35,820 bases of DNA from NCBI GenBank assembly GCA_009772935.1, contig WOUR01000050.1, positions 1-35,820 of the forward strand. Reading direction: 5' to 3'. Made by a program: the position numbers and the translations under genes. Source of the stretch: Rhodospirillaceae bacterium (GTDB taxonomy: Bacteria; Pseudomonadota; Alphaproteobacteria; Reyranellales; Reyranellaceae). The notes under the pieces were generated by a model that saw nothing but the letters and a program-made list of their open reading frames with translations, did not search any database and was not told the origin of the DNA. Positions 7,876 to 15,583 of this stretch are shown here, piece after piece (within the stretch, counting starts at the first letter, position 1; each line of letters begins with the position of its first letter).

Positions 7876-8197
7876 TGCCGACAAAGATCATCTTGTTGCC
7901 CGGTATGCGGCCCTTGGGATCCTTGAGATACTCGGCCAAGGCTTTGTCGTCCCAGACGATCCCCGAGCCCGTCATGGCCTCGGAAAACTTGAAGCCGTCA
8001 GCGGTTCCTGCCTTGCGGCCGAAGACACCAGCGAGGTTCGGACCGACTCCGTTCTTGCCGCCCTTGTCGACCGTGTGACAAGTCTTGCACTGGCCGAACA
8101 CCCGCTCGCCCTTTGCCGCGTCTCCGGTTTGCGCCGCCGCCATGCTTGCCGACGACAGAACGCCGAACATCGCTACCGCTGCAATCCGCACTTTCAT
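7817..8197 (-). CDS. Class I periplasmic cytochrome c
   Basis: This 126-residue cytochrome c resembles cytochrome c2/c550. The start at 8197 follows AGAGGAAC and yields a signal peptide ending SMAAAQ. The haem motif is CKTCH, followed by the family block NGVGPNLAGVFGRKAG. The distal methionine is in the segment GNKMIFVGI, and the C-terminal helix is DDLIAYLQKAS. It probably carries electrons from SoxCD, SoxXA or SorAB to a terminal oxidase; that role is inferred from location between soxR and sorAB. It is divergent from the GlcG-like gene, sharing the 99-base region 8198-8296. Confidence 0.87.
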   Translation of the reverse strand: MKVRIAAVAMFGVLSSASMAAAQTGDAAKGERVFGQCKTCHTVDKGGKNGVGPNLAGVFGRKAGTADGFKFSEAMTGSGIVWDDKALAEYLKDPKGRIPGNKMIFVGIKRQDQLDDLIAYLQKASR

Positions 8198-8296
8198 GAT
8201 TGTTCCTCTTGATCGCCTGATGGCCTCCGGGAAGTTCGCCGGTGTATCCATGCCGAGCGCCGCCGGCAATCGCAAAGACGAAGAACTCGGAGTGAC

Positions 8297-8800
8297 ATGA
8301 TGACAGTTCGGAGCCTTCTTGCGGCCCTCGTCTTCTCCGCGCCACTCGCGTCGCCGGTTCATGCGCAGGAAGCGCTCGTCGTCTACAAGTCGCTGAGCCC
8401 AGAGTTAGCGCTCGATCTGGCGCGTGCCGTCCTCGCCGACTGTCGCCAGCGTGGATTTCAGGTGGCGGTCGCCGTAGTCGATCGCTTCGGCGTGCCCCAG
8501 GTCATGCTGCGCGATCGCTTCGCCGGCCCGCACACGACAGGGACAGCGTCGGGCAAAGCTTGGACGACCGTATCGTTCCGCACCAATACGATCGAACTCA
8601 ACTCGATCAGCCAGCCAGGTGCAATGCAAGCGGGTATCCGCAATCTGCCCGGTGTCGTCGTTATCGGCGGTGGCGTGGTTATTGAAGCAGGCGGTTCGTT
8701 GGTCGGTGCAGTCGGGGTCTCCGGGGCACCCAGCGGCGATGCCGACGACGCCTGCGCCAAGGCGGGTCTTGAAGCCATCGGCGACAAACTCGAATTCTGA
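8297..8800 (+). CDS. Exported GlcG/HbpS-family protein
   Basis: This 167-residue protein has a signal peptide (residues 1-23, ending PVHAQ) and then the GlcG/HbpS fold. Family signatures are LALDLARAVLADCRQRG, VAVAVVDRFGVPQVMLR and the glycine-rich block LPGVVVIGGGVVIEAGG followed by LVGAVGVSGAP. Some members bind haem or cobalamin; others have no known ligand. GGAG precedes the ATG. The position beside c-type cytochrome genes fits a haem-related role but does not prove it. Confidence 0.82.
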   Translation: MMTVRSLLAALVFSAPLASPVHAQEALVVYKSLSPELALDLARAVLADCRQRGFQVAVAVVDRFGVPQVMLRDRFAGPHTTGTASGKAWTTVSFRTNTIELNSISQPGAMQAGIRNLPGVVVIGGGVVIEAGGSLVGAVGVSGAPSGDADDACAKAGLEAIGDKLEF

Positions 8801-8812
8801 ATTCTGGAAGCT

Positions 8813-8917
8813 ATGTTGGTAGATTATGCGCAGCTAGCCCATGGCTTTGGAGGCACCCGGCAGAGTGCCGGCGTCGACATCGTCAAGGGACTCAACCTGG
8901 GAAATTTTGGCTGGTGA
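8813..8917 (+). CDS. Possible 34-residue ORF ahead of sorA
   Basis: An ATG at 8813 opens a frame containing YAQLAHGFGG and GVDIVKGLNLGNFGW, ending in TGA 18 bases before sorA. GGAAG lies only two bases before the start, which is too close to be convincing. No family is recognised. It may be a leader peptide, the remnant of a gene or chance. Confidence 0.22.
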   Translation: MLVDYAQLAHGFGGTRQSAGVDIVKGLNLGNFGW

Positions 8918-8935
8918 AAAAATCGGGAGGAAGTC

Positions 8936-10168
8936 ATGCGTCGATCAGAAACTTGGAAGGCGTCCAGACGTAACGTACTGAAGGGTGCCGGCGTCGCCGC
9001 CGCTGGCGTGTCACTCCTGCCTGCCGGCATTGCTTTGGCGCAAGGAACGGCGCCCTCGGCCGCCAAGGGCCCCAAGCTCCTCGAGATGGAGGGCAAGGCC
9101 AAGCTCATCGTGCTGGGCGACAAGCCGCTGAACGCCGAGACGCCGGCCGAGATGACGGACGACGACGTCACGCCCACCGACAAGTTCTTCATCCGCAACA
9201 ACGGGCTGGTGCCCGACGCGCCGGCCGACGCCAAGGCGTGGAAGATCAAGATCGACGGCGAGGTCGACAAGCCCATGGACATCACGCTGGGCAATCTCAT
9301 GAGCCGCTTCCCCAACGTCTCCTACAAGATGATGCTGGAGTGCGGCGGCAACGGCCGCTCATTCTTCTCGCCCGAGGCCCGCGGCAACCAGTGGACCAAT
9401 GGCGGCGCCGGCTGCGCCGAGTGGACGGGCGTGCGGCTGGCCGACGTGCTGAAGGCCGCCGGCGTCAAACCGAGCGCGGTCTATACCGGTCACTACGGCG
9501 CCGACCCGCACCTCAGCGGCGACACCAGCAAGCCCTCGATCTCGCGCGGCGTGCCGATCGCCAAGGCGATGGAGCCGCACACGCTGATCGTCTTCAAGAT
9601 GAACGGCAAGGACCTGCCGCTGATCCACGGCGGGCCGGTGCGCTTGATCGTGCCGGGCTGGGCCGGTTCGAGCTCGACCAAGTGGCTGACCCGCATCTGG
9701 GTGCGCGACAAGCAGCATGACGGCCCCGGCATGGGCGGCTTCTCCTACCGTCTCGCCAAGACGCCGATCGTGCCCGGCAGCAAGGGCGACGAGAAGGACA
9801 CGGTGATCCTGGAAGCGATGCCGGTGCGCGCGGTCATCAGCTTCCCCGCCGATGGCGCCAAGCTCGCGTCCAAGAAGCTCGACCTGCGCGGCCACGCCTG
9901 GGCCGGCGAGAACGAGGTCAAGACGGTCGACATCTCGACCGACTACGGCGTCACCTGGAAGCCCGCCAAGGTCGATGCGCCGCCGAACAAGTATGCCTGG
10001 CAGCGCTTCACCGCGTCGGTGGACCTACCGTCGGCCGGCTACTACGAGGTCTGGGCCAAGGCCACCGACAGCAAGGGCGTCACCCAGCCCTTCGTCGCCG
10101 GCAACTGGAACCCGCAGGGCTATGGCGGCAATCCGATCAACCGCATCCGGGTGCTCATCGCTTCTTGA
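8936..10168 (+). CDS. sorA: SorA, molybdenum subunit of sulfite dehydrogenase
   Basis: This 410-residue sulfite oxidase-family enzyme oxidises sulfite to sulfate in the periplasm. GGGAGG precedes the ATG. The N-terminus has a twin-arginine signal (ASRRNVLKGAG, residues 9-19). The molybdenum-ligating cysteine is C136 in MLECGGNGRSFF, followed by GGAGCAEWTGVRL. A C-terminal dimerisation domain begins near residue 305 (RAVISFPADGAKL). The sequence GPVRLIVPGWAGSSSTKWL is typical. It differs from SoxC above in lacking the SoxC-specific insertions. The cytochrome gene sorB starts within its stop codon, so the two form a SorAB-type enzyme. Confidence 0.9.
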   Translation: MRRSETWKASRRNVLKGAGVAAAGVSLLPAGIALAQGTAPSAAKGPKLLEMEGKAKLIVLGDKPLNAETPAEMTDDDVTPTDKFFIRNNGLVPDAPADAKAWKIKIDGEVDKPMDITLGNLMSRFPNVSYKMMLECGGNGRSFFSPEARGNQWTNGGAGCAEWTGVRLADVLKAAGVKPSAVYTGHYGADPHLSGDTSKPSISRGVPIAKAMEPHTLIVFKMNGKDLPLIHGGPVRLIVPGWAGSSSTKWLTRIWVRDKQHDGPGMGGFSYRLAKTPIVPGSKGDEKDTVILEAMPVRAVISFPADGAKLASKKLDLRGHAWAGENEVKTVDISTDYGVTWKPAKVDAPPNKYAWQRFTASVDLPSAGYYEVWAKATDSKGVTQPFVAGNWNPQGYGGNPINRIRVLIAS

Positions 10169-10608
10169 CCCAGCTCAACATCACGCACGTCGTCGTCATT
10201 TCCCTGACGGCGGTGTTCCTTCTGGTTGCCCTGGATCGGGCCGGGCAATTGCGAGGGCCCCAGCCAACCTACACGCCGCCGGCCGCGCCGGCGGCTGCGG
10301 CACCGGTCGCGCAAATCGATCCCGACAAGGGCAAGCCGCCGCCGCACAACGACACGGTGGTGGACCTGCCCGACGGCAAGGGCCGCGAAGTCACTTTCTA
10401 CACCTGCACGGCCTGCCACGGCGTGGCGCTGATCAAGGCCCAGGGGCTGACGCGCGACCTCTGGGATTCGACCTTCGACCTGATGCTCGAGAGGCACAAG
10501 ATGGCGCCGGTGAAGCCCGAGGAGCGTGCCGAGATCCTCGACTACCTCGCCGAGCAGTTCCCGCCGCGCCGCAAGGGCCGCGGCGGCGACAATCCGTTCC
10601 TCAAATAG
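10165..10608 (+). CDS. sorB: SorB-like membrane-anchored cytochrome c
   Basis: This 147-residue cytochrome starts at a TTG whose last bases overlap the sorA stop (TTGA), so it depends on coupling. Residues 8-24 form a hydrophobic helix without a clear cleavage site, probably a membrane anchor. A proline- and alanine-rich linker follows to about residue 60. The haem site is CTACH (81-85), with a possible axial methionine in the segment ERHKMAPV. The C-terminus is basic. It would take electrons from SorA and hand them to a soluble cytochrome such as the one at 7817. The soluble SorB of Starkeya is shorter of linker, so the anchor is a variation. Confidence 0.8.
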   Translation: MTQLNITHVVVISLTAVFLLVALDRAGQLRGPQPTYTPPAAPAAAAPVAQIDPDKGKPPPHNDTVVDLPDGKGREVTFYTCTACHGVALIKAQGLTRDLWDSTFDLMLERHKMAPVKPEERAEILDYLAEQFPPRRKGRGGDNPFLK

Positions 10609-10742
10609 CTTTCGCCCATTCCTCCGCACAAACAACGATTTCAGGTTCGAGCCCTAATCGAGTGAGGTGATGAGGTGACATGAGCGAAAGTGATCCAGGA
10701 TTTCGGCTAGCTTTTTGAATTCAGATCCCTGAGGAAGACGAT

Positions 10743-11204
10743 ATGATTAAACGACGTGTGGCCCTCGTCGGCGGGAGTTGCATCGCCGTCGCTGCGGCGA
10801 CAGGCGCTTATGCTCAGCAAAGACAGCGCGATGTCTCACCACTAAATCCCACCGCTTCAAAGAGACCAGCAGTGGTATTTATCGGCCACGAGCTTTGAGC
10901 TGCATGCAAGGTCTGGCGTGCCCAGTCCGAGCCGGCATTCTTGAAGTCGAAAATATTCAAGAAACTCGAGTATTTCGTCGTACATACCGCGAACGGCTCA
11001 TTGATCTTAAATGAAGAATACTGGCCGAAATCCGCGACCTGGATTCTGACCGAATTCTTGATGAGCGATGAAGGCGCTCAACGCGGCCAAGTTACACCAC
11101 GTTTCATAGTCGCCCATGAACAAGTGATCGTCCTCACCGCCACCGGCAACGCAGGCTGGAAAGACAAGATTTTACCCAAGCTCGAGGACATGGCGAGAAC
11201 CTAA
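10743..11204 (+). CDS. Predicted selenoprotein: periplasmic thioredoxin-fold protein, U52-A-A-C55
   Basis: A frame of 153 residues is open except for one TGA at 10896-10898. GAGGA precedes the ATG, and residues 1-24 form a signal peptide ending AYAQ. The strand PAVVFIGHEL leads into TGA-A-A-C-KVW, where thioredoxin-fold proteins have CxxC at the start of helix 1. Downstream are strand EYFVVHTAN, the cis-proline loop QVTPRFIV, strand QVIVLTATG and a final helix. The frame keeps coding character on both sides. A hairpin with SECIS properties follows the TGA. I read UGA as selenocysteine, giving a UxxC redox motif. The alternative is a nonsense mutation of TGC or TGT. Position between sorAB and a rhodanese suggests a SoxS/SoxW-like reductase of periplasmic persulfides or SoxY. 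Confidence 0.72.
10910..10928 (+). promoter_or_regulatory. SECIS-like hairpin after the TGA of the thioredoxin-fold gene
   Basis: Counting the U of UGA as 1, G15-G16 pair with C32-C33, U17 faces U31, and CUGG (18-21) pairs with CCAG (27-30) around the loop CGUGC (22-26). U17 unpaired and G23-U24 in the loop are the SelB contacts in the E. coli fdhF SECIS. The loop distance of 18 bases from UGA is within the bacterial range. Confidence 0.65.
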
Positions 11205-11296
11205 GCGCCGACGCAGGGAATATCCGTTCAAGCGTCACAATCCACTTTTCGCTAATACCATTTCAACTTCCCCATTCGTTCATGCTTGATGTATAC

Positions 11297-11313
11297 TTTA
11301 GCGCTATCTAAAT
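11297..11313. promoter_or_regulatory. Second operator candidate for the soxR sensor
   Basis: TTTAGC-GCTAT-CTAAAT matches the soxR/sox operator core TTTAGC-N5-CTAAAT in both half-sites and spacing. It lies 42 bases before the rhodanese start, in AT-rich DNA suited to a promoter. Rhodanese/DUF2892/TauE genes are typical BigR-type targets, which supports control by the same sensor. Confidence 0.6.
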
Positions 11314-11355
11314 AGTTCGTAATTACATCGGACGAACGCACATGAGGGAAAAGGC

Positions 11356-11883
11356 ATGACCTTGCCGACTATCGACGTTTCCCACGCGAGGCGTCTGATC
11401 GACGAGGGCGCTGTTCTTGTCGACATTCGCGAATCCGATGAACATGCGCGCGAGCGCGTACCCAGCGCGCGACATCACGCGCTATCGCGCCTCTCGTCTA
11501 TCGATACGCAAGGGGCGACCGCCGTGATCTTCCATTGCCGCTCGGGTGCGCGCACAGCCGGCAATGCCCAGCGCCTCGCCGCCTCTGTTGAATGCGACGC
11601 CTACATCCTTGAAGGAGGCATCGACGCCTGGAGGAAGGCGGGTCTGGCGATCGCGGTCGACAGACGTCAGCCGATCGAGATCATGCGCCAAGTCCAGATC
11701 ACCGCTGGCAGCCTCGTGGTGTTAGGCGTGATGCTGGGCGTGTGGGTCGCGCCGGCCTACTTTGCTCTCTCAGCCTTTGTCGGTGCGGGTCTCGCTTTCG
11801 CCGGTATCACTGGCTGGTGCGGGATGGCCAAGTTGCTTGCCCTAATGCCATGGAATCGGCGCACCACAGCGGCGACGGTGTGA
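11356..11883 (+). CDS. Rhodanese with C-terminal DUF2892 membrane domain
   Basis: This 175-residue protein has an N-terminal rhodanese domain (about 1-105) with the active-site loop HCRSGART, whose cysteine takes up sulfane sulfur. A C-terminal part with two hydrophobic helices (about 118-160) ending CGMAKLLALMPWNR matches DUF2892. The arrangement places a sulfurtransferase at the inner membrane. AGGGAAAAGG precedes the ATG. Its stop overlaps the TauE-like frame. Such pairs belong to persulfide-responsive operons governed by BigR-type regulators, consistent with the operator upstream. Confidence 0.9.
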   Translation: MTLPTIDVSHARRLIDEGAVLVDIRESDEHARERVPSARHHALSRLSSIDTQGATAVIFHCRSGARTAGNAQRLAASVECDAYILEGGIDAWRKAGLAIAVDRRQPIEIMRQVQITAGSLVVLGVMLGVWVAPAYFALSAFVGAGLAFAGITGWCGMAKLLALMPWNRRTTAATV

Positions 11884-12683
11884 CACTCTCTCTCCTGTCC
11901 GCTGCCTTGGCGCTTACCTCGGGTAGCGCGATCGGTCTGATCCTTGGTCTGATCGGGGGTGGCGGCTCGATCCTGGCCGTGCCGCTCCTAGTTTATGTCG
12001 TCGGCATACCTTCGCCGCACGCCGCGATTGGCACCGCAGCATTCGCTGTGGCACTGAACGCCGCAGCCGGGCTCGCCTTGCATGCCCGCCATGCCAGGAT
12101 CCGCTGGCCCTGCGCCTTGGTGTTTAGCGCTGCTGGGGTTGGTGGTGCACTGCTCGGTGCCACAGCCGGAAAGGCGATGGAGGGCCAAAGACTGCTGGGA
12201 TTGTTCGGCCTCGTCATGATCGTGGTGGGTGTGATGATGCTGCGACCCAAGCCGCGTGTCGCCGGCACGTCGGTGTGGCTGAACCGCGAGAGCGCACGTC
12301 GGCTCTTGCCCCGGCTCGTTGGTCTAGGCGCCGCCGTTGGCCTTCTCTCCGGCTTTTTCGGCATCGGCGGCGGTTTCCTGATCGTGCCGGCCCTGATGCT
12401 GGCGGCGGATATGGAGGTCAGAGAGGCCACCGGCGCGTCACTCGTCGCCGTTACTGCCTTCGGCCTCTCTTCGGCTTCCAGCTATGCCTGGTCGGGCTTG
12501 GTTGACTGGCCGGTGGCCGCGCTCTTGGTTTCTGGCGGCGCAGTAGGTGCGGTGGTCGGAACCCGAGCGCATACCGTACTGGCAAGCAAGGGGCGCGCAC
12601 TTACTCGGATATTCGCTGTATTCGTAGTAGCCGCCGGACTGTACGTCAGCGGCCGAGGTCTCGTCGTCTTGGAGGCGACGTAG
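11850..12683 (+). CDS. TauE/SafE-family membrane transporter
   Basis: This permease of about 277 residues is strongly hydrophobic, with about eight predicted membrane segments. It carries the repeated TauE/SafE signature twice: LGLIGGGGSILAVPLLVYV near the N-terminus and GFFGIGGGFLIVPALML in the second half. The family exports sulfite, sulfonates or other sulfur compounds. Two starts are possible: ATG at 11850, or GTG at 11880, which overlaps the rhodanese stop as GTGTGA. Neither has a clear ribosome-binding site, consistent with coupling. It likely removes sulfite or related anions formed by the rhodanese or Sox pathway. Confidence 0.87.
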   Translation: MESAHHSGDGVTLSLLSAALALTSGSAIGLILGLIGGGGSILAVPLLVYVVGIPSPHAAIGTAAFAVALNAAAGLALHARHARIRWPCALVFSAAGVGGALLGATAGKAMEGQRLLGLFGLVMIVVGVMMLRPKPRVAGTSVWLNRESARRLLPRLVGLGAAVGLLSGFFGIGGGFLIVPALMLAADMEVREATGASLVAVTAFGLSSASSYAWSGLVDWPVAALLVSGGAVGAVVGTRAHTVLASKGRALTRIFAVFVVAAGLYVSGRGLVVLEAT

Positions 12684-12869
12684 GCAGAGAATTCTCATTT
12701 TGATGCTCGGTATGCACCACCGCCTGTGAGGTTAAAGGGACCGCGAGTCAGCTTGAGATTTCAGTCAAATTGGCCCCTCCGATGCATTTTTGAATCTGCC
12801 AAGGCCTCGGGCAGACTCTGGCAACGTAACAATGCCGCCTCGATTGATGCTCAAATTGTGCCGCCCGCA

Positions 12870-14165
12870 CTACGCCAGGCCGGCGACCGGCACCGAGGGC
12901 CGGCGGTCAGCGTGCGTCGCGATCAGCCTACGTGCGTCTGCCGCGCGCCCGTCCCTGAGATACGCTGCCAACAAGGTGTTTTCGACCAGGTCGCGCTGGG
13001 CGCGGCTGCCTCCGATTCGCACTGTCTCGGCTAGCGCCGGCTCGAGGCCAACGATCGCCACCGCCCAGTCGCCCCTGCCATAGGCGGTGAGACCGGCTAT
13101 CAGACGCTGCACCACGTCGCCGGCTGGCGAGCGACCCGAGGCGGTGCGCTGATCGAGTTCTGCCACGATGCCGGCGAGGCCGTCACGGTCGTCGGTGGCG
13201 ACGCAGGCCAACGCGCGGTGGACGTCGACAAAAGCGATACCGGCCTTGGGGAAAGCTTTCAGCGCGTAGTCGCGCACCTCGTGCCACAGTGGCGCCCGCC
13301 GCGCCTGACCGGCGAGCTCGGCACGCCACAGGAAGGCCGGGGCGTCGGTGGCGACGTTCAGCGCCGGCCCCCAGGCGCCGCCGGGATGCACCTGCGCCTC
13401 GTAGACCTGCCAGGCGCGCGTCGCGTCGCCGAGGATCAACGCGAAGAGCGCCACATGCCAGGAGATATGGCAGTTCATCAGCCCCTCGCGCGGATAAGCA
13501 GGCAGCCATGAATCGAGATAGTCCAGCGCGATACGATCCTCGCCGCACTCGTACAGCACATGCGCCTTGATGTGTGCGCCGTGGGCGTTGCGCGGGTTGA
13601 TCGCCATGCTGCGCTCGATAAGCGCCCGCGCCTCGTCGAGCCGGCCGACCTCCTCCAGCGCGAAGGCGTAGACCGCCTGAAACCACCAGTCGTCGGCAAG
13701 ATGCGGTCGCAAAGTCTCGAGGAACTCAACTTGCTCCGGCTCGCGGCCCTGCCGGCCGCTGAAGCCGATCAGGCCGAATACGCCGGTCGCCGGCGCCGCA
13801 ACCATGGCGTCGCGCGGATGCTCGGCGAGATGCACGTGCGTCGCAGCCAGCGCTTCGATCGGCTTGCCCTCTATGGAAAGACAGAGCGCGTCGACATGGC
13901 TGCGTTCGCGCGGTGTGCCGGTGGCGGAGAGATCACGGGCGCGCGCCGCCAATTGCCGCGCGGCGGCGACGTCGGCCAGCAGGAAGCGTGCTCGGGCCAG
14001 GGCCGCATACGCCAGCGCGAAGCCGGGATCGGCCTCGATCGCGCGCGCCAGCTGCGAGGCGTCGCCATGCTCGGCCGACAGCACACAGTCGCAGCCCGCG
14101 ACATAGCTATCGCGCGCGGTCGCGGAAGAAGTGCTGACCGGCAGTCCGTATCGATCGCTGAGCAT
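12870..14165 (-). CDS. Tetratricopeptide repeat protein (TTC38-like)
   Basis: This 431-residue protein is built of helical repeats, with recognisable TPR pairs in LARAIEADPGFALAYAALAR and further along in EARALIERSMAINPRNAHG. The overall pattern, including HISWHVALFALILGD, resembles the TPR38 family found in bacteria and animals, whose function is poorly known. No signal peptide or membrane segment is seen. GGGGGAGA precedes the chosen ATG at 14165; a longer frame starts at 14228. It lies downstream of the glutaredoxin on the same strand with a 170-base gap, so it may be a separate unit. Confidence 0.75.
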   Translation of the reverse strand: MLSDRYGLPVSTSSATARDSYVAGCDCVLSAEHGDASQLARAIEADPGFALAYAALARARFLLADVAAARQLAARARDLSATGTPRERSHVDALCLSIEGKPIEALAATHVHLAEHPRDAMVAAPATGVFGLIGFSGRQGREPEQVEFLETLRPHLADDWWFQAVYAFALEEVGRLDEARALIERSMAINPRNAHGAHIKAHVLYECGEDRIALDYLDSWLPAYPREGLMNCHISWHVALFALILGDATRAWQVYEAQVHPGGAWGPALNVATDAPAFLWRAELAGQARRAPLWHEVRDYALKAFPKAGIAFVDVHRALACVATDDRDGLAGIVAELDQRTASGRSPAGDVVQRLIAGLTAYGRGDWAVAIVGLEPALAETVRIGGSRAQRDLVENTLLAAYLRDGRAADARRLIATHADRRPSVPVAGLA

Positions 14166-14338
14166 GGCAAGCGGTCTCCCCCGGGAACTAGAAAGTTCGT
14201 GACGCTGTATCGTTGATTCGACATCCACCCGATGAATTGCTTGCCAATGATGTCTGTCGTCGAACTACTTGGGACAGTTAGCGGATTGAGTTAACGAAGG
14301 CGTCAGTTCACCTGACAAATTAATATCACGCGGCGCGG

Positions 14339-14578
14339 TTATGGCTTCAACAGCGTGTCGAGCCGGTCATCGGCTAGTGCCGCGCCTGTATAGAACCGGC
14401 CGTCGACTTCCAGCGCCGGGGCGCTGCGGATGCCCTGCCCTTCGAGCCGCTCGGCGGCCTCCTCGTCCATCAGCAGATCGACCGTCCGGAACGGCACGCC
14501 GCGCGCCTTTAGTGTGCGCTTCAAGGCCTCGCAGGGAACGCAGAGTGGCGTGGTGTAGATGATGACCAATTGCGACAC
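14339..14578 (-). CDS. Glutaredoxin-like protein
   Basis: This 79-residue protein has the glutaredoxin/NrdH fold with strand QLVIIYTTP and active site CVPC (13-16). A cis-proline follows in IRSAPALEV, and GRFYTGA is typical of the C-terminal region. I chose GTG at 14578 because GGGGGAGG stands just before it. An in-frame ATG at 14635 would add 19 residues with no ribosome-binding site. It follows the second GrdB-like selenoprotein closely on the same strand, so it may reduce the selenenyl-sulfide formed by those proteins; that partnership is inferred. Confidence 0.82.
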   Translation of the reverse strand: MSQLVIIYTTPLCVPCEALKRTLKARGVPFRTVDLLMDEEAAERLEGQGIRSAPALEVDGRFYTGAALADDRLDTLLKP

Positions 14579-14643
14579 ATGCACCTCCCCCTTCGCGCCA
14601 ACCGGGCGGTGCCCACAGGCGCCGCCCTTGGCCATGAATTACG

Positions 14644-15552
14644 TCAAATCTTGCCCTCGGCCTTCATCCGCCGATAGGCCTCCTTTTTCTTCAGCCATTC
14701 TTCACCGGCTTGCCCCGGCAGGAATGGCTGTTCCTCGGTGAAGATCAGATCCTTCCAGCGCTGGCCCTTGCTCCAGCGCAGGCCGGCCTCGACCGTGGTG
14801 CGGGGCGCCGTCGCGGTTTCCAGCACGCGGAAGGCCATCTCCAGGACAGCGCGCTGCTGTTCGGCGTTCCATGGCTCGCCGCACGGCGCCCCCAATGGAA
14901 AGTCGACGAACAACAAGCGCGGCACGGCGGCCGATTCGACAATGTCGCGGGCAGTGGCGATCACCACTGTCGGGATTCCGTTCGCTTCCAGGTGACGGGC
15001 GACCAGACTCACGGTCTGGTGGCAGACGGGTCAAACCGGGACGAGAAGAGCCACGTCGACTGCCATCGCGCGGCACATCGCCAGCACTTCCGGCGCATCG
15101 CGCTCGGTGGTCTTGCGCTGGCTGTAGGCGTTGTAGACACCCAGGTAGTCCGTCGCGACCTTGCCGATGCGCCCGCGCGTCGCCGCTTCATGCAGGCAGT
15201 CGATGGGAAAATAGGCGTTGGGATCGTCGAGCGACGTCGCATAGCGGTCGTAGCTCTGCGTTCGGCTGTACAGTTTCGACGCCGGCGTATTCGACGGCAC
15301 GGCATAGACGTTGCCCTGCGCCCTGGTCTCCGGATTGTCGTCGAAGCGCGGATCCCCCTTGACGGCGATCTCGCTGGTCGAGATCAGCGAGATCGTGCTG
15401 GCCGAAAGTGGCTTGGTCAACGGCGTGAATGGGGCGCTGGCGTTGTTGGCCCAAGCGTAAGGCTTCTCGTAGCCCTGCGATAGGTAATAGGCGCGCGTTT
15501 TGTCGATGTAGCGCACATACGGTTGCGGTGCATCGGGTGCCAATTCCGTCAT
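14644..15552 (-). CDS. Predicted selenoprotein, GrdB/PrdB-like, motif U174-P-V-C177
   Basis: The frame starts at the ATG at 15552 with GGAGGAAC upstream. It continues through one TGA (15031-15033) to a stop at 14644, giving 302 residues. Before the TGA are APFTPLTKPL and FPIDCLHEAA. Directly after it come PVCHQTVSLV, GIPTVVIATARDI and RLLFVDFPLGAP. These are hallmarks of the selenoprotein B family of glycine, betaine, sarcosine and D-proline reductases, where Sec lies in UxxC. A 7-bp hairpin follows the TGA. The known enzymes are anaerobic, but here there is no GrdA, GrdC/D or PrdA, so the substrate is unknown. A gene caller would split this into two false genes. C-terminal KEAYRRMKAEGKI is helical. 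Confidence 0.85.
15002..15020 (-). promoter_or_regulatory. SECIS hairpin of the downstream GrdB-like gene
   Basis: On the minus strand ACCAGAC-CGTGA-GTCTGGT forms a perfect 7-bp stem, placing loop bases G and U at 22-23 from the U of UGA. The same hairpin follows the TGA of the neighbouring paralogue. The loop start CGUG also occurs in the thioredoxin-fold gene. Confidence 0.78.
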
Positions 15553-15583
15553 TTGTTCCTCCGACTGTTGTTGCATTGATGTC

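Noticed and set aside
10941..11204. Independent gene starting at TTG 10941
   Set aside because: It is in frame with the upstream signal peptide and CxxC-like region, and would lack both. The single Sec gene is the better reading.
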